NCBI RefSeq assembly: GCF_019320115.1
Contig: NC_089584.1
Location: forward strand, 58,090,852 to 58,154,851
Direction: 5' to 3'
Origin: Miscanthus floridulus
Lineage: Eukaryota; Streptophyta; Magnoliopsida; Poales; Poaceae
DNA: 64,000 bases
Position 1 is the stretch's first letter. The number at the start of each line of letters is the position of its first letter. Shown here in pieces: positions 33,901-46,145 of the stretch. The notes under the pieces are model-generated. The model had not been told where the DNA came from and did no database searches. It worked only from the letters and a program-made list of their open reading frames with translations. Both the position numbers and the translations under genes were made by a program.

Positions 33901-36450
33901 ATATCTGGCAGCTTTTCTAGGACATAGATTGTCCTCACAAACCCACATAAGTCTTTTCTATGCATTTTATCCTCACTCGTGCGCACCCGGGAAGGATTTC
34001 CCGGTCGGTCACCCATCCTGAAATTGCTCTAGGCCAAACATGCTTAACCTCAAAGTTCTTTGGAGATGGGCTTCCAAAAAAGAAGTTGCAACTTATTGGT
34101 ATGAGTATTCTATTAATCCCTGCGCTGGGATGTTACATTTCTTATCTCGTTTTTCCTAAAATTTAATGATTTTAGGCATTATGGTTTAAGAGTTATAGAT
34201 TTTACAAGTTTGTTGTCAGCTTTTGTATGTGCTCTAAACAGATCTGAATGATTGTGTTGTTTGGCTTATTTAAACATGGAATAATGTATTGGTGATAATA
34301 GAAGAATTGTAGTTCTTTTGTTAAGCTTTCCAAAATATCCAAGAACACCCTATTTGGTGGCCTAGAACTCTGGTTATAGTTGTTCAAAGTGGAATGGCAG
34401 GTTCTATCCAAATCTAAATAGAGATGCTTTCATGGTGTTGTTTGACCTTGATAGCTGTAGAACCATCTTAAGATGGTAATAAGAAAATTATAGATAACCT
34501 AATAAGCTTTCCAGAAAGTTAAGAATCATGTTTGTTGAATGATTAAAACTCTAGTTATGCATTTTTGAAGTTCACGTCAGTTTTCTATCCTTATTTGTAT
34601 AAGCTCTGCTCATGATGTATTTTAACCTTGTTAGTTGTTGAATCAGCTTTTGGTGTTAATAACAAAGTTTTAGATAATTTTATTAGCTTTCCACAAAGTC
34701 TAGGATCACCCTTGTTGGATGCTTATAACTCCCGTTATGGTTGAAACAAGTGGCTTTTGTGCTGCTGTCCAGAATTCTGGGCATGTGCTAAGTTAATTGC
34801 TTTAGCCTACTCTTGTTTGACTAAACATATTTAGTTAGTTCTTGACTGATAAATGCTTGCAATTGCTGAACTTAAGTTAACGGGTATGTCATTCTTGATA
34901 TGCTTGCCATATCCACTTGTTGTGCTTGAATAGTGTTTAGTTAAATGACTCTAGGTGCCTAGGTCGTGCATAATCTTGTGCTTGCCTTGAACGCTTTTAT
35001 ATGATGCATTCATATGATCATTCTTTGCATTCATGTACTTGCATTTTGCATCTCATCTAGGTACGCTAGATGCACCACGTGAAGAACGTGATGTTGGAGC
35101 CAAACCCAAAGATGGTGTTTGGTGGACCTATCCTAAAGATGGATGGACCCCTGGAGTGCTTGCCTAGAGTGGAGATGTCCCCAAGACAGTGCAAGCTAAC
35201 TGAACTGACTTTGTGTTGGATCCTAGGCAAGCCCCAGAGCATTCTAAGCCTCCTATATTTTTACAAATATCACTTGAGTCCTTTATGTTTTATGCACTAG
35301 GTTATAAGGGTTGATTGGAACCACTTGATGCATAGAACTACCTTGTCTAGAAATATACCTTGAACCTTATGTAGGTCCAAGATCCAACATATTCTTAGAA
35401 ATACTTAGACCGGTAGAAGTTGGGTGATTTTCTCTCCTACGAGATATAGGTGAATATCAGAGTACGGTTGGCTATATTTGCTATTGTGGAAAAGAACCAT
35501 GGGATAATGTAACTGGAGGCCGAGCATAGTCTATGTGTAGGTTGACTCATGTGATTCTGTCTATGTCGATTAAGGACCGTGCCATTGTTGAAGCTTTTGT
35601 CGAGATTGAACGCATGCCTCTCACTTAGCTGGCTGGATAACTCGTTCCTACCATGAAGCCAAGTAGCTCAACTTAGGCCAGGCCTCATTCTGTTAGAGTG
35701 TGCACACTATAGGTAGTAAGGATGTGTGGGGAGCCAGTGTGAGGCCAAGGGCAGGTTAGAGTCCTGTTCGACCTGGCATCCGGTAGTGTCTCTATGGGTG
35801 CGGCGCTGATCGAACCCGCAAAATGTGCACCTAAGTTGTACCAAAGGTGACCCGACGTGAACCCAATGGGGAAGTGTGGGTTTGTATTAGGAATAACTGC
35901 CCAGCTAGTTGCAACCGATTCAAATCGCTATCTCTCCTGGATAGTGAGAAACTCGACTAGTCCCAACATCGTAGTAACTGGACTATGGAATTTGATGGTT
36001 ATGATGAACAAGAAAATGTTACACCGACTATGGTTATTATTATTATGCTACATAATTATATATCACATGTTTGGCACAGTATAGATGCTAACCTAGAGAT
36101 GAATAGCTACAATTAACATGGGACCAAATTATAAAATGTATAGCTCAACTAGTGGCTTTTATGCAAAATGTTGTCAAGCCAACTATACTTATAAAGCCTT
36201 GCGTGATCCTTGGTGTCACTTTATTTTTGGTTTATGATGGGTCAGTCTAGCTAAGTACATTCGAGTACTCAGGGTTTATCCCATCATGTTGCCGGTGAAG
36301 TATCGGCCTGCTGAAGATGGTGGCTAACCGCTAGTGGGCTCGGTGACTCCATATAGTGTTCCTATCTATATGCTTTTGTTAGAGGATGTCACGTATGCTA
36401 GCAATGTATTGGGAACTCATATTATTGTAACCATTTGAAAGCTATGTTGT
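30959..36450 (+). mobile_element. Long Tekay/Del-like Ty3/Gypsy LTR (solo or truncated), carrying Cassandra 2
   Basis: Begins TGTAACACCTCAGGTGTTAG at 30959, a clean LTR start directly inside Athila gag. No protein domain is found across 5.4 kb. The right part has phrases common in long Del/Tekay LTRs of grasses: AACTGCCCAGCTAGTTGCAA near 35900 and a GAGTACTCAGGGTTTATCCC then GTTGCCGGTGAAG zone near 36265-36300. About 748 bp are the Cassandra insertion, leaving about 4.7 kb. I cannot see a TG..CA end or the AGAAT target duplication on the right, so the LTR is probably truncated against the outer Tat element near 36450. GC-rich open frames at 31967-32378 look compositional. Confidence 0.6.
33390..34137 (-). 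mobile_element. Cassandra TRIM retrotransposon 2, complete (748 bp)
   Basis: Same family as Cassandra 1 but on the minus strand. LTRs of 272 bp: 33866-34137 (5') and 33390-33661 (3'). The target duplication TTTCT is perfect (33385-33389, 34138-34142). The PBS, read on the minus strand just inside the 5' LTR, is TGGTGTTAGAGC, two changes from the initiator-Met-tRNA match in copy 1. The 5S-like block is present in both LTRs (reverse complement of CGATCGGTCACCCATCC and GCATGCTGAACCTCAAAG). No coding capacity. Confidence 0.94.
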
Positions 36451-36469
36451 TTTCACTAATCGGTTTTGT

Positions 36470-38183
36470 GATGGCTACGATATCGCTGCTGATGGTGGGG
36501 CGGACAGGGCTGCCAACCGCGCTCATGGCGCCAACCGTGGAGGGTGCAACACAACCGGTCAAGACCCCACCTATGCAGGTGGAGGTGGCAGCGGCCATGA
36601 CAGATGTGTCATAGCTAGGCATGACCATAGCGGTGCCTGAGGCACCGACACGACTCGTGCCATTGGCAGCCCAAGCGACAGTGCTTGGCATGGGCTAGAT
36701 GGAGGGGGACGCGGTCGAGCAGTCCCAGAGAGTCATGGTGCTGAAAGAGACATTGGTGTCCGCACCACTAACCCCTTCCATCGCCTGAGGGGGCATCCCG
36801 GTGGGGATGTCACGGCGAGAGGGGTTGGCTAAGCTTGGAGCCAGCGGGGAGTCATCCCTGGCCCTAACATTAGTGGGTAGTGGCTCACCTATGCTGGGCG
36901 AGCCCCTGCTTTAGTGGGTAGATCCATAGGATCCAGCATCAACGCTTTTCACCCTCGACGACGCCATAGAGAGCATGGAGTGGGAGAGCCTCGACATAGG
37001 GATCACGTCGGTGCTCGAAGCCCTAAAACATTCTACTGGCGCATTGTGCGACATTGTTGTTCCCTCTGGCCGGGTACTATTTGGTGCTGCTTCTTGCGCT
37101 TATCTTCCTTTGTATACTTTTTATATCCTGACCATTTTCTTTCTGTAGTCCCTTATAGCTTGTAGCCAGGGGAAATCTCAGTTCCTTCATCGATAGAAGA
37201 AAACCTGGGACCACCTCATCGAGGAGGCATGGCTACATGGGGAGGTGATAGCTCAGCTTGTTGCCACCCAGTAGAGGGTGGCCGAGCTGACTCCCCTCAC
37301 TAAGGAGGCGGCCAATCTTCAGTTGCGGGTGGTCGACGCCCATCGAGATGCTGATGAGGTCGAGAAGGCATTCGAGGCCCTATCGATAAGGTCATGGAAG
37401 GATGACAAAGAAGCCACCAGGGTCAGGAAAGAGCAGGATGAGTTGCTCTAGAAGGACACCGAGAATCACCAGTGGATCCTTGACCTTCTAGGCGAAGTTA
37501 AGAAGAAGATGGATCTGAAGCTAGGGGTCGAGGAGAAGCTCACAGCCCTAGAGAAGAGGATGAGCCTAGATGCCACGACGGTTGCTTGGCTATGCAAGGA
37601 GTGGGATGAACTAATCCAAACTGCGGAGAGGCTCTGCTCAGAATGCGGCGTGGCTCACGAGGAGCATGACCAAGCTTTTCAAGAACATGACTAGGCCTGC
37701 CAAGAGCGTGATGATGCATAGCAGAAGGTCACCTCCCTCTAGGCTGATCTCAAAAGCACAATGACCTAGAAGCTAGAGGACGAGAGCGTTTCTATCGGTA
37801 TGGCCGTGGATCTCGTCGATGTGAGGAGAAATCTTCAGGCGGAGAGTGACAAGCTTGGTATCCTAAGTGCCACTCTTGGATTGGTCTACGACAACCTTGA
37901 GGTGGTACGGTCGGAGGGGACCAGCTCGCTTGTGGCTCATGCTGTCGAGATCATGGCTCGGGTGCGCCAGCTCGAGAAGAATGCCCTCCACGCTAGGGTC
38001 AATCAGTCCTTCTCAACTACTCGTTCTCATTATGGGAACAACATCAATCTAGAGGTGATGAGCCATGGCTACATGCCTGGTTATGAAGTCCATGAGCTAG
38101 AGGAGATGGAAATGGTGGTGGCTCCCCTTTCGCAGGACCTGGTGGATAGGATAGAAGGCATAGTTCTCCCTCGGAGGGGCTAG
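36470..38183 (+). pseudogene. Antisense ORF of the outer Tat element (putative gypsy type transposon protein, C-terminal part)
   Basis: Plus-strand coding region, opposite to the element's gag-pol. It resembles the C-terminal half of the grass 'putative gypsy type transposon' proteins (PF04195-associated): a long coiled-coil rich in Glu/Lys/Arg (VRKEQDELL, ALEKRMSLDATTVAWLCKEW) followed by DVRRNLQAESDKLGILSATL, VAHAVEIMARVRQLEKNALH, and the end SHYGNNINLEVMSHGYMPGY to VLPRRG. Many in-frame TAG codons break it. The N-terminal conserved domain is missing, removed at the truncation near 36450. Function is unknown even in intact copies. Confidence 0.78.
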
Positions 38184-41100
38184 TCAGTTAAATAGGTCGA
38201 ACTATCATTTTTATAATAATCGAACAAGTCCTGACCCTTGTGTTTTGTTCAAACAAGTCTATTCTTTTATTTCAGTTGAACAAGTTTGTTCTTTCTCTTT
38301 TCTTATGTGTGAAAAGGGGTTAATGTGTTCTGACCCTTCTATTTGTTAAGACCGTAGAGTTCAAGGTGTAGGCGGGAAACTTTGATCATGCTGGTAAGAA
38401 AGAGTGTCGTAGCCACTAGGGTGTGGATTTCTTGCAGTCCGACCAGCTTTACTCAGTCGTTAGTTTCCACAAACCTTGCCACTAGGTTTTTTAACGTGAG
38501 GAAGGGGTCAGGCATGATGATTGTTTTAGAAAGGGTATATATATACCCATATTAGCCCCCGAGTGAGACCTGACCCCTTGCTGTTGCTAGGGTCAAGTGT
38601 CACTAAAGATCAGGAAGAGGATAGCGAAACTAGTAGGAGAGAGCGTCTCTTATTTTAGAAATGTTATTCTTTGTTTTTGCACGTACCCTCTCCCTAGGAT
38701 CTTATCCATCATTCTATGACCATGCATTCAGTCCCCTTGCAAGTCTAACTTTCCTTGAGCCCCCACACATAGTAGGGATTTGGTCAAGGGTTGGCTCGTC
38801 TTTGTGATCATCACCCCATCCGTGGTTTTCGCAACTGGAGGGGTTGAGCTAACATCAATTGCCTCGATGGCTCGAGTGACGCACTCGGTGAGCTCGCTAA
38901 TGGGCATGTCCAAGTGGAATTCGTGTCCATCGTTCGTGACGAGGTTAGCATAGCCCTCATGTGGCATTCCACTGCTCCTTAACCTACCTCCCATCAGATG
39001 CCTAAGTCGTTCTAGAGACCGACTTAGGTGTCCCATTGGCCTCTCCTCGATGGAGATTCTATGGGCATGGCTCGAGGTTAGGATCGAACGAGAAGGTCAA
39101 GATGACCCTATCTGCTTCTAAGTGGGTTAGGCAAAGGCTATTGGGGCTCATCTACATTTTCTCCCCTAGTTCTATGTGATGTGAGGTGGCCTCGAGCCCT
39201 TCGTGGGCCAGCCTTTGAACCTCGGTCGATCAGATTCCAAAGTTGGGGTTGGGCGGCTTGAGCCCCCGAGCCCCGTTGGGCTTGGTAGGGGTTGGCCAAG
39301 TTTTATGCATCGCCCCATCTATGGTTTCCACAACCAGAGGGGTTGAGTTAATGACACTTGTGTCGATGGCTCGAGTGTCGTGCTCGGTGAGCTCGCTAAT
39401 AGGTACGTTTGAGTGGAATCTGGGTTCGTCGTTCATGATGGGATCGGCATAGCCCTCATGTGGCATTCCACTGCTCCTTAACCCTCCTCCTAGCAGAGGC
39501 CCAAGTCATTTCAGAGACCGACTCAGGTGGCCCGTTGGAGATTATGTGGGCTTGGCTCAAGATTAAGATCGAATGAGAAGGTCGAGATGACCCTATCTGC
39601 TTCTGAGCGGGTTGGGCAAAGGCCGCTAGGGCTCGTATTTGTTTTCTCCCCTAGCTCTGTTTGATGCAAGGCAGCCTCAAGCCCTTCATGGGCTAGACTT
39701 CAAACCTTAGTCGGTCGCCACTCATATCGAATGAGACGACTACTGCTTCATGACACGATGCAAAGCGTTGTGACACAATAATTGCATATGCGATGCTTGA
39801 ATGTATGAGATGAATGTATGAATGCATGCATGAAAATGAATGCTCATGCACTAGAGAAGTAAAGTGGGGGTTGGTAAAGTTATCTCAATGGCTCAAGTGA
39901 TGGGTTCGGGAAGCTCTTACCGGATATGTTCATGTGAAATCTGGGTCCATCGTTCATGAAGGAGTCGACATAACCCACATGGGGCATCCTGCTGCTACCT
40001 ACCCGTCTCTCAGCAGTGGCCTGAGCCATCCGATCGACTTGGGTGACCTACTGGCCTATCCTCGATGGAGATTCCACAGGTGGACCCATCAAATCCTTCC
40101 TGGAAAGGCGGAGGCTAAAGCTTAGGGTGCGGGGACAAAACTCTAATCATGCTGGTGAGCAAAAATGTCATAGCTGCTAGGGCATAGGTTTCTTGCAATC
40201 CAACCAGTTTTACTTAGTTTTTGTTTCCACACACCTTGCCTTTAGGTTTTAGCATGAGAAAGGGGTTGGGCATAGAGAATGTCTACCGAATAGATGCTCT
40301 TGCCAGCCCCCGAGTGAGACCCGACCTCTTGCCATTGCTAGGGTCAGTTGTCACTTAGAGATGACCCATCTCTCGGTAGTGGCCCAAGCCATTCGATCGA
40401 CTTAGGCGACCTGCTGGTCTCTCCTCAATGGAGATTCCACTGGTGGGCCCCTCTAAATCCTTCCTAGGAAGGCAAAGATTAAAGCTTGGGGAGCGGGGAC
40501 AAAAACTATGATCATGCTGGTGAGCAAAAATGTCATAGCCGCTAGAGCGTAGGTTTCTTGTGGTCTAACCAGTTTTACTTAGTGTTTGTTTCCACACACC
40601 TTGCCTTTAGGTTTTAGCATGAGAAAGGGGTTGGGCATAGAGAATGTCTACTGAATAGACACTCTTGCCAGCCCCTGAGTGAGGCCTGACCCCTTGTCAT
40701 TGCTAGGGTCGGGTGTCACTTAGAGATGACCCATCTCTCGATAGCGGCCCGAGCCATCCAATCGACTTGGATGACATACTGGCACCAGACTTACCTTAAT
40801 GGCTCGAGTGACGGGTTCGAAGAGCTCTTACTAGATATGTCCAAGTGGAATCTGTGTCCATTGTTCATGATGGAGTTGGCATAACCTGCATGGGGCATGC
40901 TACTACTCCTTACCTATCTCTCGGTAGTGGCCAAGCCATCTGATCGACTTGTGTGACCCGCTAGCATAAGACTTACCTATTGAGATAGAGGATGAGATCA
41001 TCTCGCCCAAGAAATGAGTTAGACAGATAACATACTTGTAATAAATGGACAAACTCTTAAATTTCATTATGGCCAAACAACTTTTTAGCCCTTCTCCCCT

Positions 41101-41690
41101 TTTTGTATAAAAAGGTTAGTGCATTACGACCCTTTGTGTCATTTATGCCATAAAGCTCAGGGTGCGGGTGAACAAACTCTGATCACGCTGGTGAGCAAAA
41201 ATGTCATAGCCATTAGGGCGTATGTTTCTTGTAGTCTGACTAGTTTTACTCAGCGTTTGTTTTCGCAACCCTAGCTTCTAGGTCTCAACGTGAGAGAGGG
41301 TCAGGCATAGAGAATGTTTGTCAGGTGGATATACTCTTAGACGCATACCGACTCTTTTGGTAGTTAAGGCTAAAAAGCTTGGGGTGCGAAAAAAACTCTG
41401 ATCATGCTGGTGAGCAAAAACGTCATAGCCGCTGTGGCATAGGTTTCTTGTAGTCCGACTAGTTTTACTCAACATTCATTTCCACAACCCTTGTTTCCAA
41501 GTCTCAATGTGAGAAAGGGTCGGGCATAGAGAATGTCTACTGGATAGATATGCTCTTATTAGCCCCCGAGTGAGGCCTGACCCCTTGCTATTGCTGGGGT
41601 CAGGTGTCAGTAAAGATCGAGGAGTCAATAGCAAAACTGATAAGAGAAAGTGTGCATATATTATGGGTAAAAGTGACATAGATGCTCGAT
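38184..41690. repeat. Tat 3' spacer built of repeated modules
   Basis: Non-coding region between the antisense ORF and integrase. Two families of modules are interleaved. One (AGCCCCCGAGTGAG..CTGACC, with GTGCGGGGACAAAACT and GTGAGCAAAAATGTCATAGC) recurs at about 38554, 40306, 40669 and 41560; copies 40124-40487 and 40488-40850 form a 364-bp direct duplication. The other (CCCATC..GGTTT, GGCTCGAGTG, CATGTGGCATTCCACTGCTC) recurs at about 38806, 39308, 39890 and 40800. The short ORFs here are repeat by-products. Confidence 0.8.
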
Positions 41691-42926
41691 GTTCCAGGCA
41701 TAGATGAAGACTTCACCATCGATGATCTTGAGCTTGTAGGTGCCTAGTCGAAGCACCTTTGCGATGATGTATGGTCCCACCCATGGTGAAGAGAGCTTGT
41801 GGTGGTTCTTGTTGCTCTAGACGAGACAAAGCACTAGGTCCCTGATGTTGAATGCCTGACCCCACACTCGACGACTGTGGTACCGGTGTAATGCTTGCTG
41901 GTACCTGGCTGAGCAGAGGAGGTCAATGTCACATGCTTCATCTAGCTGGTCCATGGCATCCTTGAGGGACACCTTGGCTCCCTGTTTGTCATACGCCCAG
42001 ACCCTTGGTGCTCCATAGTCGAGGTCGGTTGGGAGGACAGCCTCAGAACCATAGACCATGAAGAATGGTAGTAGCCAGTGGCCTGGCTAGGGTTGTCCTC
42101 AAGCTCCAGAGCACCGTGGGAAGTTATGCGACCCACCATCTGCCAAACTTGTTCAACCAGTAGAAGATCCTAGGCTTGAGGCCTTATAGGATCATGCCAT
42201 TCGCACGCTCAACCTGCCCATTCTTGTGGGGTTGCGCCATGGTGGCCTAATTGACATGGATGTGGTATTCACCACAGAATCAAAAGAACTTCTTTCTGGT
42301 GAACTGTGTACCATTGTCCGTGATAATGGAGTTTGGGACTCCAAAGCGATGGACGATGTCAAGGAAGAATAGCATGGCTTGCTTAGACTTGATCACGGAG
42401 ATCGGTCGAGCCTCTATCCACTTTGTAAACTTGTCTACGGTGATAAGCAAGTGTGTATAGCCCCTATGCGCCCTTTTGACAGGTCTGACTAGATCGAGCC
42501 CCTAGACCATGAATGGCCATGTGATGGAGATCGTCTGGAGTGCTTGGGCTGGCAGGTGGGTCTGTCGAGCATAGTTTAACACCCTTTGTAGGTGCGCACA
42601 ATATGTTCAGCGTTGGCTATTGTGGTCGACCAGTAGAAGTCTTGTTGGAACATGTTTCTGACTAGGGTTCTAGGCGTGGCATGGTGATCGCAGACCCCAT
42701 TGTGGATATTGCTCAGCAACTGCTTCCCTTGTTTGATGGGGATGCAGCACTGTAGGACCCTAGCATGGCTTCGCCTATAGAGCTCGCCATCAATAATGGC
42801 AAAGTACTTGGCATGACGTGTGAGCAGCCGAGCCTCCATTTTGTTTGTCGACAGCGCCTCGTGGAGGAGGTAGTCGAGGTAAGGCGCCCTCCAGTTGGCC
42901 AGAGGGTCAGGTTCTATTGTTGGATC
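41690..42926 (-). pseudogene. Outer Tat integrase
   Basis: Integrase of the outer element, read leftward from the insertion site. It starts PTIEPDPLANWRAPYLDYLL, then the zinc-binding region (HNGVCDHHATPRTLVRNMFQ), a decayed catalytic core whose frame shifts after KGC, and the C-terminal part in good condition (VYGSEAVLPTDLDYGAPRVW, SARYQQALHRYHSRRVWGQA). The core between about 42570 and 42070 is readable only across frames. It continues the RNase H end at 55943 once the inner element is removed. Confidence 0.82.
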
Positions 42927-42931
42927 CTCAT

Positions 42932-43401
42932 TGTGGGGGTATTAACCCCTATACCCTTATGGCTAGGCTTGGGCCAGCCCAGATCAGTGGGTCTGGTCCA
43001 CCAAAAGATGACGCGTGGCCCGGCCAACCTGATCAGAGTCCCGCGCAAGGAGTCAAGGCAGATTTGGCAACCAAGCAAGATCCTGGTCGGTTAGAATAGG
43101 AATCCTTATCCGGCCGCATATGGCAATTGTAACTGGCTAGGATTAGTTTCCAGATCTGTAACCCTGCCCTCGGACTATATAAGGCGGGCAGGGGACCCCT
43201 CTAAAAAACATCTCTCATTGACATACAGCAATACAATCAGACGTAGTATGTAGGTATTACGCCTTCTTGGCGGCCGAACCTAGATAAAATCTCATGTCTG
43301 TCTTGCGTCACCGTCTTGTTTGTGGCTTGCGCATCTGTCTGCCGACAATCTACTACCTTGGGCATACCCCTAGGTAGACTATCGACCATATTTCATCGAC
43401 A
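42932..43401 (+). repeat. Inner Tat 5' LTR
   Basis: 470 bp, TG..CA bounded. A TATA box (TATATAA at 43176-43182) lies in CGGACTATATAAGGCGGGC, the likely promoter for genomic RNA; transcription would start about 25-35 bp later. Confidence 0.95.
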
Positions 43402-43420
43402 GTGGCATGCTAGGTAGGGG
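43402..43420 (+). promoter_or_regulatory. Inner Tat primer binding site
   Basis: TGGCATGCTAGGTAGGGG starts one base past the 5' LTR, at the position of the tRNA primer site in Tat-lineage elements. I have not matched it to a specific tRNA. Confidence 0.65.
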
Positions 43421-43449
43421 ATGTGCGTACTGCTCTCCAAGCAAACAAG

Positions 43450-46145
43450 ATGGTCGTCATCTTCGGCTCCATGGCTATGCCGAATGGCCTCACATTCACC
43501 ATTGGCTAGATCACCTGGACCACTGGCTCCGACAACTTCATCACCATGACCACGGAGGAGGCATGGATTCAGTTTGTGCCAACCACTACCTCACCTGCAT
43601 CGGCTACAGCTCCAACCACGGTAGATACGGCTCCGACCACGACGGATACGGCTCCGACCACGATGGATCTGGCTCCGACCATGGTACATCTGGCTCCGAC
43701 CACACCCGCATCACCTTTAGCCACGCCGACAACCCGTCATCTGCTTCCTCGCTACAAAGGGAAGCAGATCGACAACACCGACCTGCTCGACTCCATCGAT
43801 CGGGTCGGCACCAAACTCGCTGAAACCCTAGCTCTAGTAAGTACAATTCAAAGTCAACCTAATGAGCAGGTAACCACACCCCACAATAGATCTACCCAAC
43901 TAGCTCGGGCTAGTCATCCTGCATGACTTGGTACAGATCTCGTGGTCATATCTACTCCTGAAGGACGCTCCGCTCATCACCGGCCAACCTCCATGACGGG
44001 TCTCTGACTCTCCGAGTACGAAGCCTTGATGGAGAACTACTAGGCCAAGCCCTATGGCCTGCGCAACACTGCCTCCAACTACACGTATAACATACAACGC
44101 TGCTCGGATCTGGGTTTTGTACATCAGCCTCGTTCGAGGCCAAGCAACTTCGTCAACATGATCCGGATTGAGCATTATCAAGAAGGATCCGTCCACACGG
44201 TCCGAGAGGGTGACTCCAGCTCCTCGTTTGGCATCGCATCTAATGCCTCCGTGCACACCGAGCTCCAGCATCATGACGATGAAGGCGTCCGATATGATCT
44301 GGATATCCTAGACCACACCTCGGGTTTCCCGCAATTCTCATCTTTCCCACCAAGGCGAGGGGGTTTGATCAACGTTGTCAGCAATGATGAACTGCCAGCA
44401 GTTGGCGAAACAGAACAAGAAAGGATCGCATGCGAGGCATGCAATATTGACTGGTTTAATCGCCGGCAAATCAAAGCTGAAGCAGAAGAGGAGGCATGAT
44501 GCATAAGGGTCCAACCACGCGACCTCAACAATGCTTTCGATAGGGTGGGGGATAAACAGGTCTTCAGGACTCCAAGCGCCAACGTAGCCGTCGCCATGGC
44601 AACAATGCAATGGCTACCCAACACCCTGGAAACCCAGGCAGTTCGCGATGATATACAAGCTTATTTGACGGCTGCTATGGCTCAGACCGCAGAGATGGTG
44701 AATCAAGCCTGGGCTCCATCCGTTTCAGTCGAATCAAGCCACAGCCGCCAATACTCAAGTCGCTCACAGCCACTCAACCAATGTGGCTCATGCAACAATG
44801 ACCCATCAGACAATCGTCAAGGCAGAAACGGCGGTCATGATGGTGGTCAGGACGACAACCGCCGTTGGGAGGACAACCGCCGTGACGTTCGGGATGACAA
44901 CCGTCGAGATAACTACGATAATTGCTGCGGTCGCAGGGTTAATCAGGATGGCAACCGGGATCGCCGTGATGGCAATAACAATCTCCGCCGCTACCTCGGG
45001 GAAAGCGATTTGTGCGATCGCATCAACCAAAGAGCCAACAATCGAGCATCTCACGAAACTTATCGCCGTATGGAATATGACACTACCCACGGCTCGCCAG
45101 GTCTGAAGCAGTTTACTCCACACCTTCACCAAGTCATATGGCCCAAGAACTTCAAGCTCGAGAAACTTTAGAAGTACGACGGCTAGGAGAACCCCGAATT
45201 ATGGGTCATGCTCTACGAAACTACGTGTAGATCAGCCATGGCTAACGAGCACATCATGTCTAACTACTTCCCAGTTGCTGTTGGCCATGCAGGTCACCAA
45301 TGGCTGGTTAGCTTGCTGGCGAACTACTTTGATTCTTGGCAAGAGCTCAAGCAGGCTTTCATTGACAATTTCATTGCAACTTGCGAGCAACCGGGAAACA
45401 AATACGATCTGTAATGGATTCGAGATCGGAAAGATGAGCCACTGCGTGAGTACGTCCGGCGTTTCTCAGAGATGCACATCATGGTCCCATCAATCTCCGA
45501 CAATGAGGCAATCGAGGCTTTCATCACTGGCCTCCGCTTCCACGATGCCCCAAGGGACAAGCTCCTGCGCAAGAGACCCGAATCAGTTATAGCGCTCCTG
45601 GCCACCGCTAAGAAATATGCAAATGCCGATGACGCTAAAAAGATAATTATTGAAGAAGCAGCAAGGTTCCATGCTCTGACCACCCCCCACACCACGACGA
45701 CTACCACAGCAACCATGGTCAGAATGATAATTTTGACCGCCGCAACCAGCGCAACAACTCCCACGACCACCGCGACCAACGTAATCAGCGGCGTAACCGC
45801 CGTGACAATTACAGGAGCAAGCATGCTCGGGAAGACGACGGCGAGGTCAACACTGTTAAAAAAGGTGGCGGACGTCGTAATTACAAAGATGACTATGCCA
45901 AAGCATTGAAAGGGCCCTGCCAGCTCCATCCTAAGTCAAACCATACCATGGAGAATTGCCGCGTTCTCAAGTCTATCTACACGCGTCAACAGGCTTCGGA
46001 TACATCCGACAAGCCAAACGACGCAGGGGAACAGCGCAACGAGGATAACGACGACGACGATGCAGACCCTCGTCACAAGTACGTCAAGCCAACCAATCGT
46101 GTGCACACTATCATCGGAGGCAAAGTGTCCATCGAGACCAAATGA
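43450..46145 (+). pseudogene. Inner Tat gag
   Basis: Capsid/nucleocapsid gene. One frame from the ATG at 43450 is readable to about 45680 through about eight stops (for example TAG in TIG-ITW, two TAGs around KYDG, TAA after NKYDL). A frameshift in the C-run near 45682 follows, and reading continues in another frame to TGA at 46145. Threonine/proline repeats (TTVDTAPTTTDTAPTT) lie near residue 50, an Arg/Asn/Asp-rich stretch near 44820-45010, and the gag domain at 45208-45640 (LLANYFDSWQELKQAFIDNF; EPLREYVRRFSEMHIMVPSI). The nucleocapsid motif CQLHPKSNHTMENC is Cys-x2-His-x4-His-x4-Cys, a CHHC variant of the usual CCHC knuckle. Confidence 0.88.

Noticed and set aside
43407..43823. 138-codon His/Asp-rich ORF over the start of the inner Tat gag
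   Set aside because: It is the shadow of gag threonine/proline codons in another frame; the gag frame continues for 2 kb with known motifs.
45324..45929. 201-codon minus-strand ORF opposite gag
   Set aside because: Hydrophobic Val/Ile/Thr repeats mirror the Asn/Asp/Arg-rich gag sequence on the other strand; no independent support.
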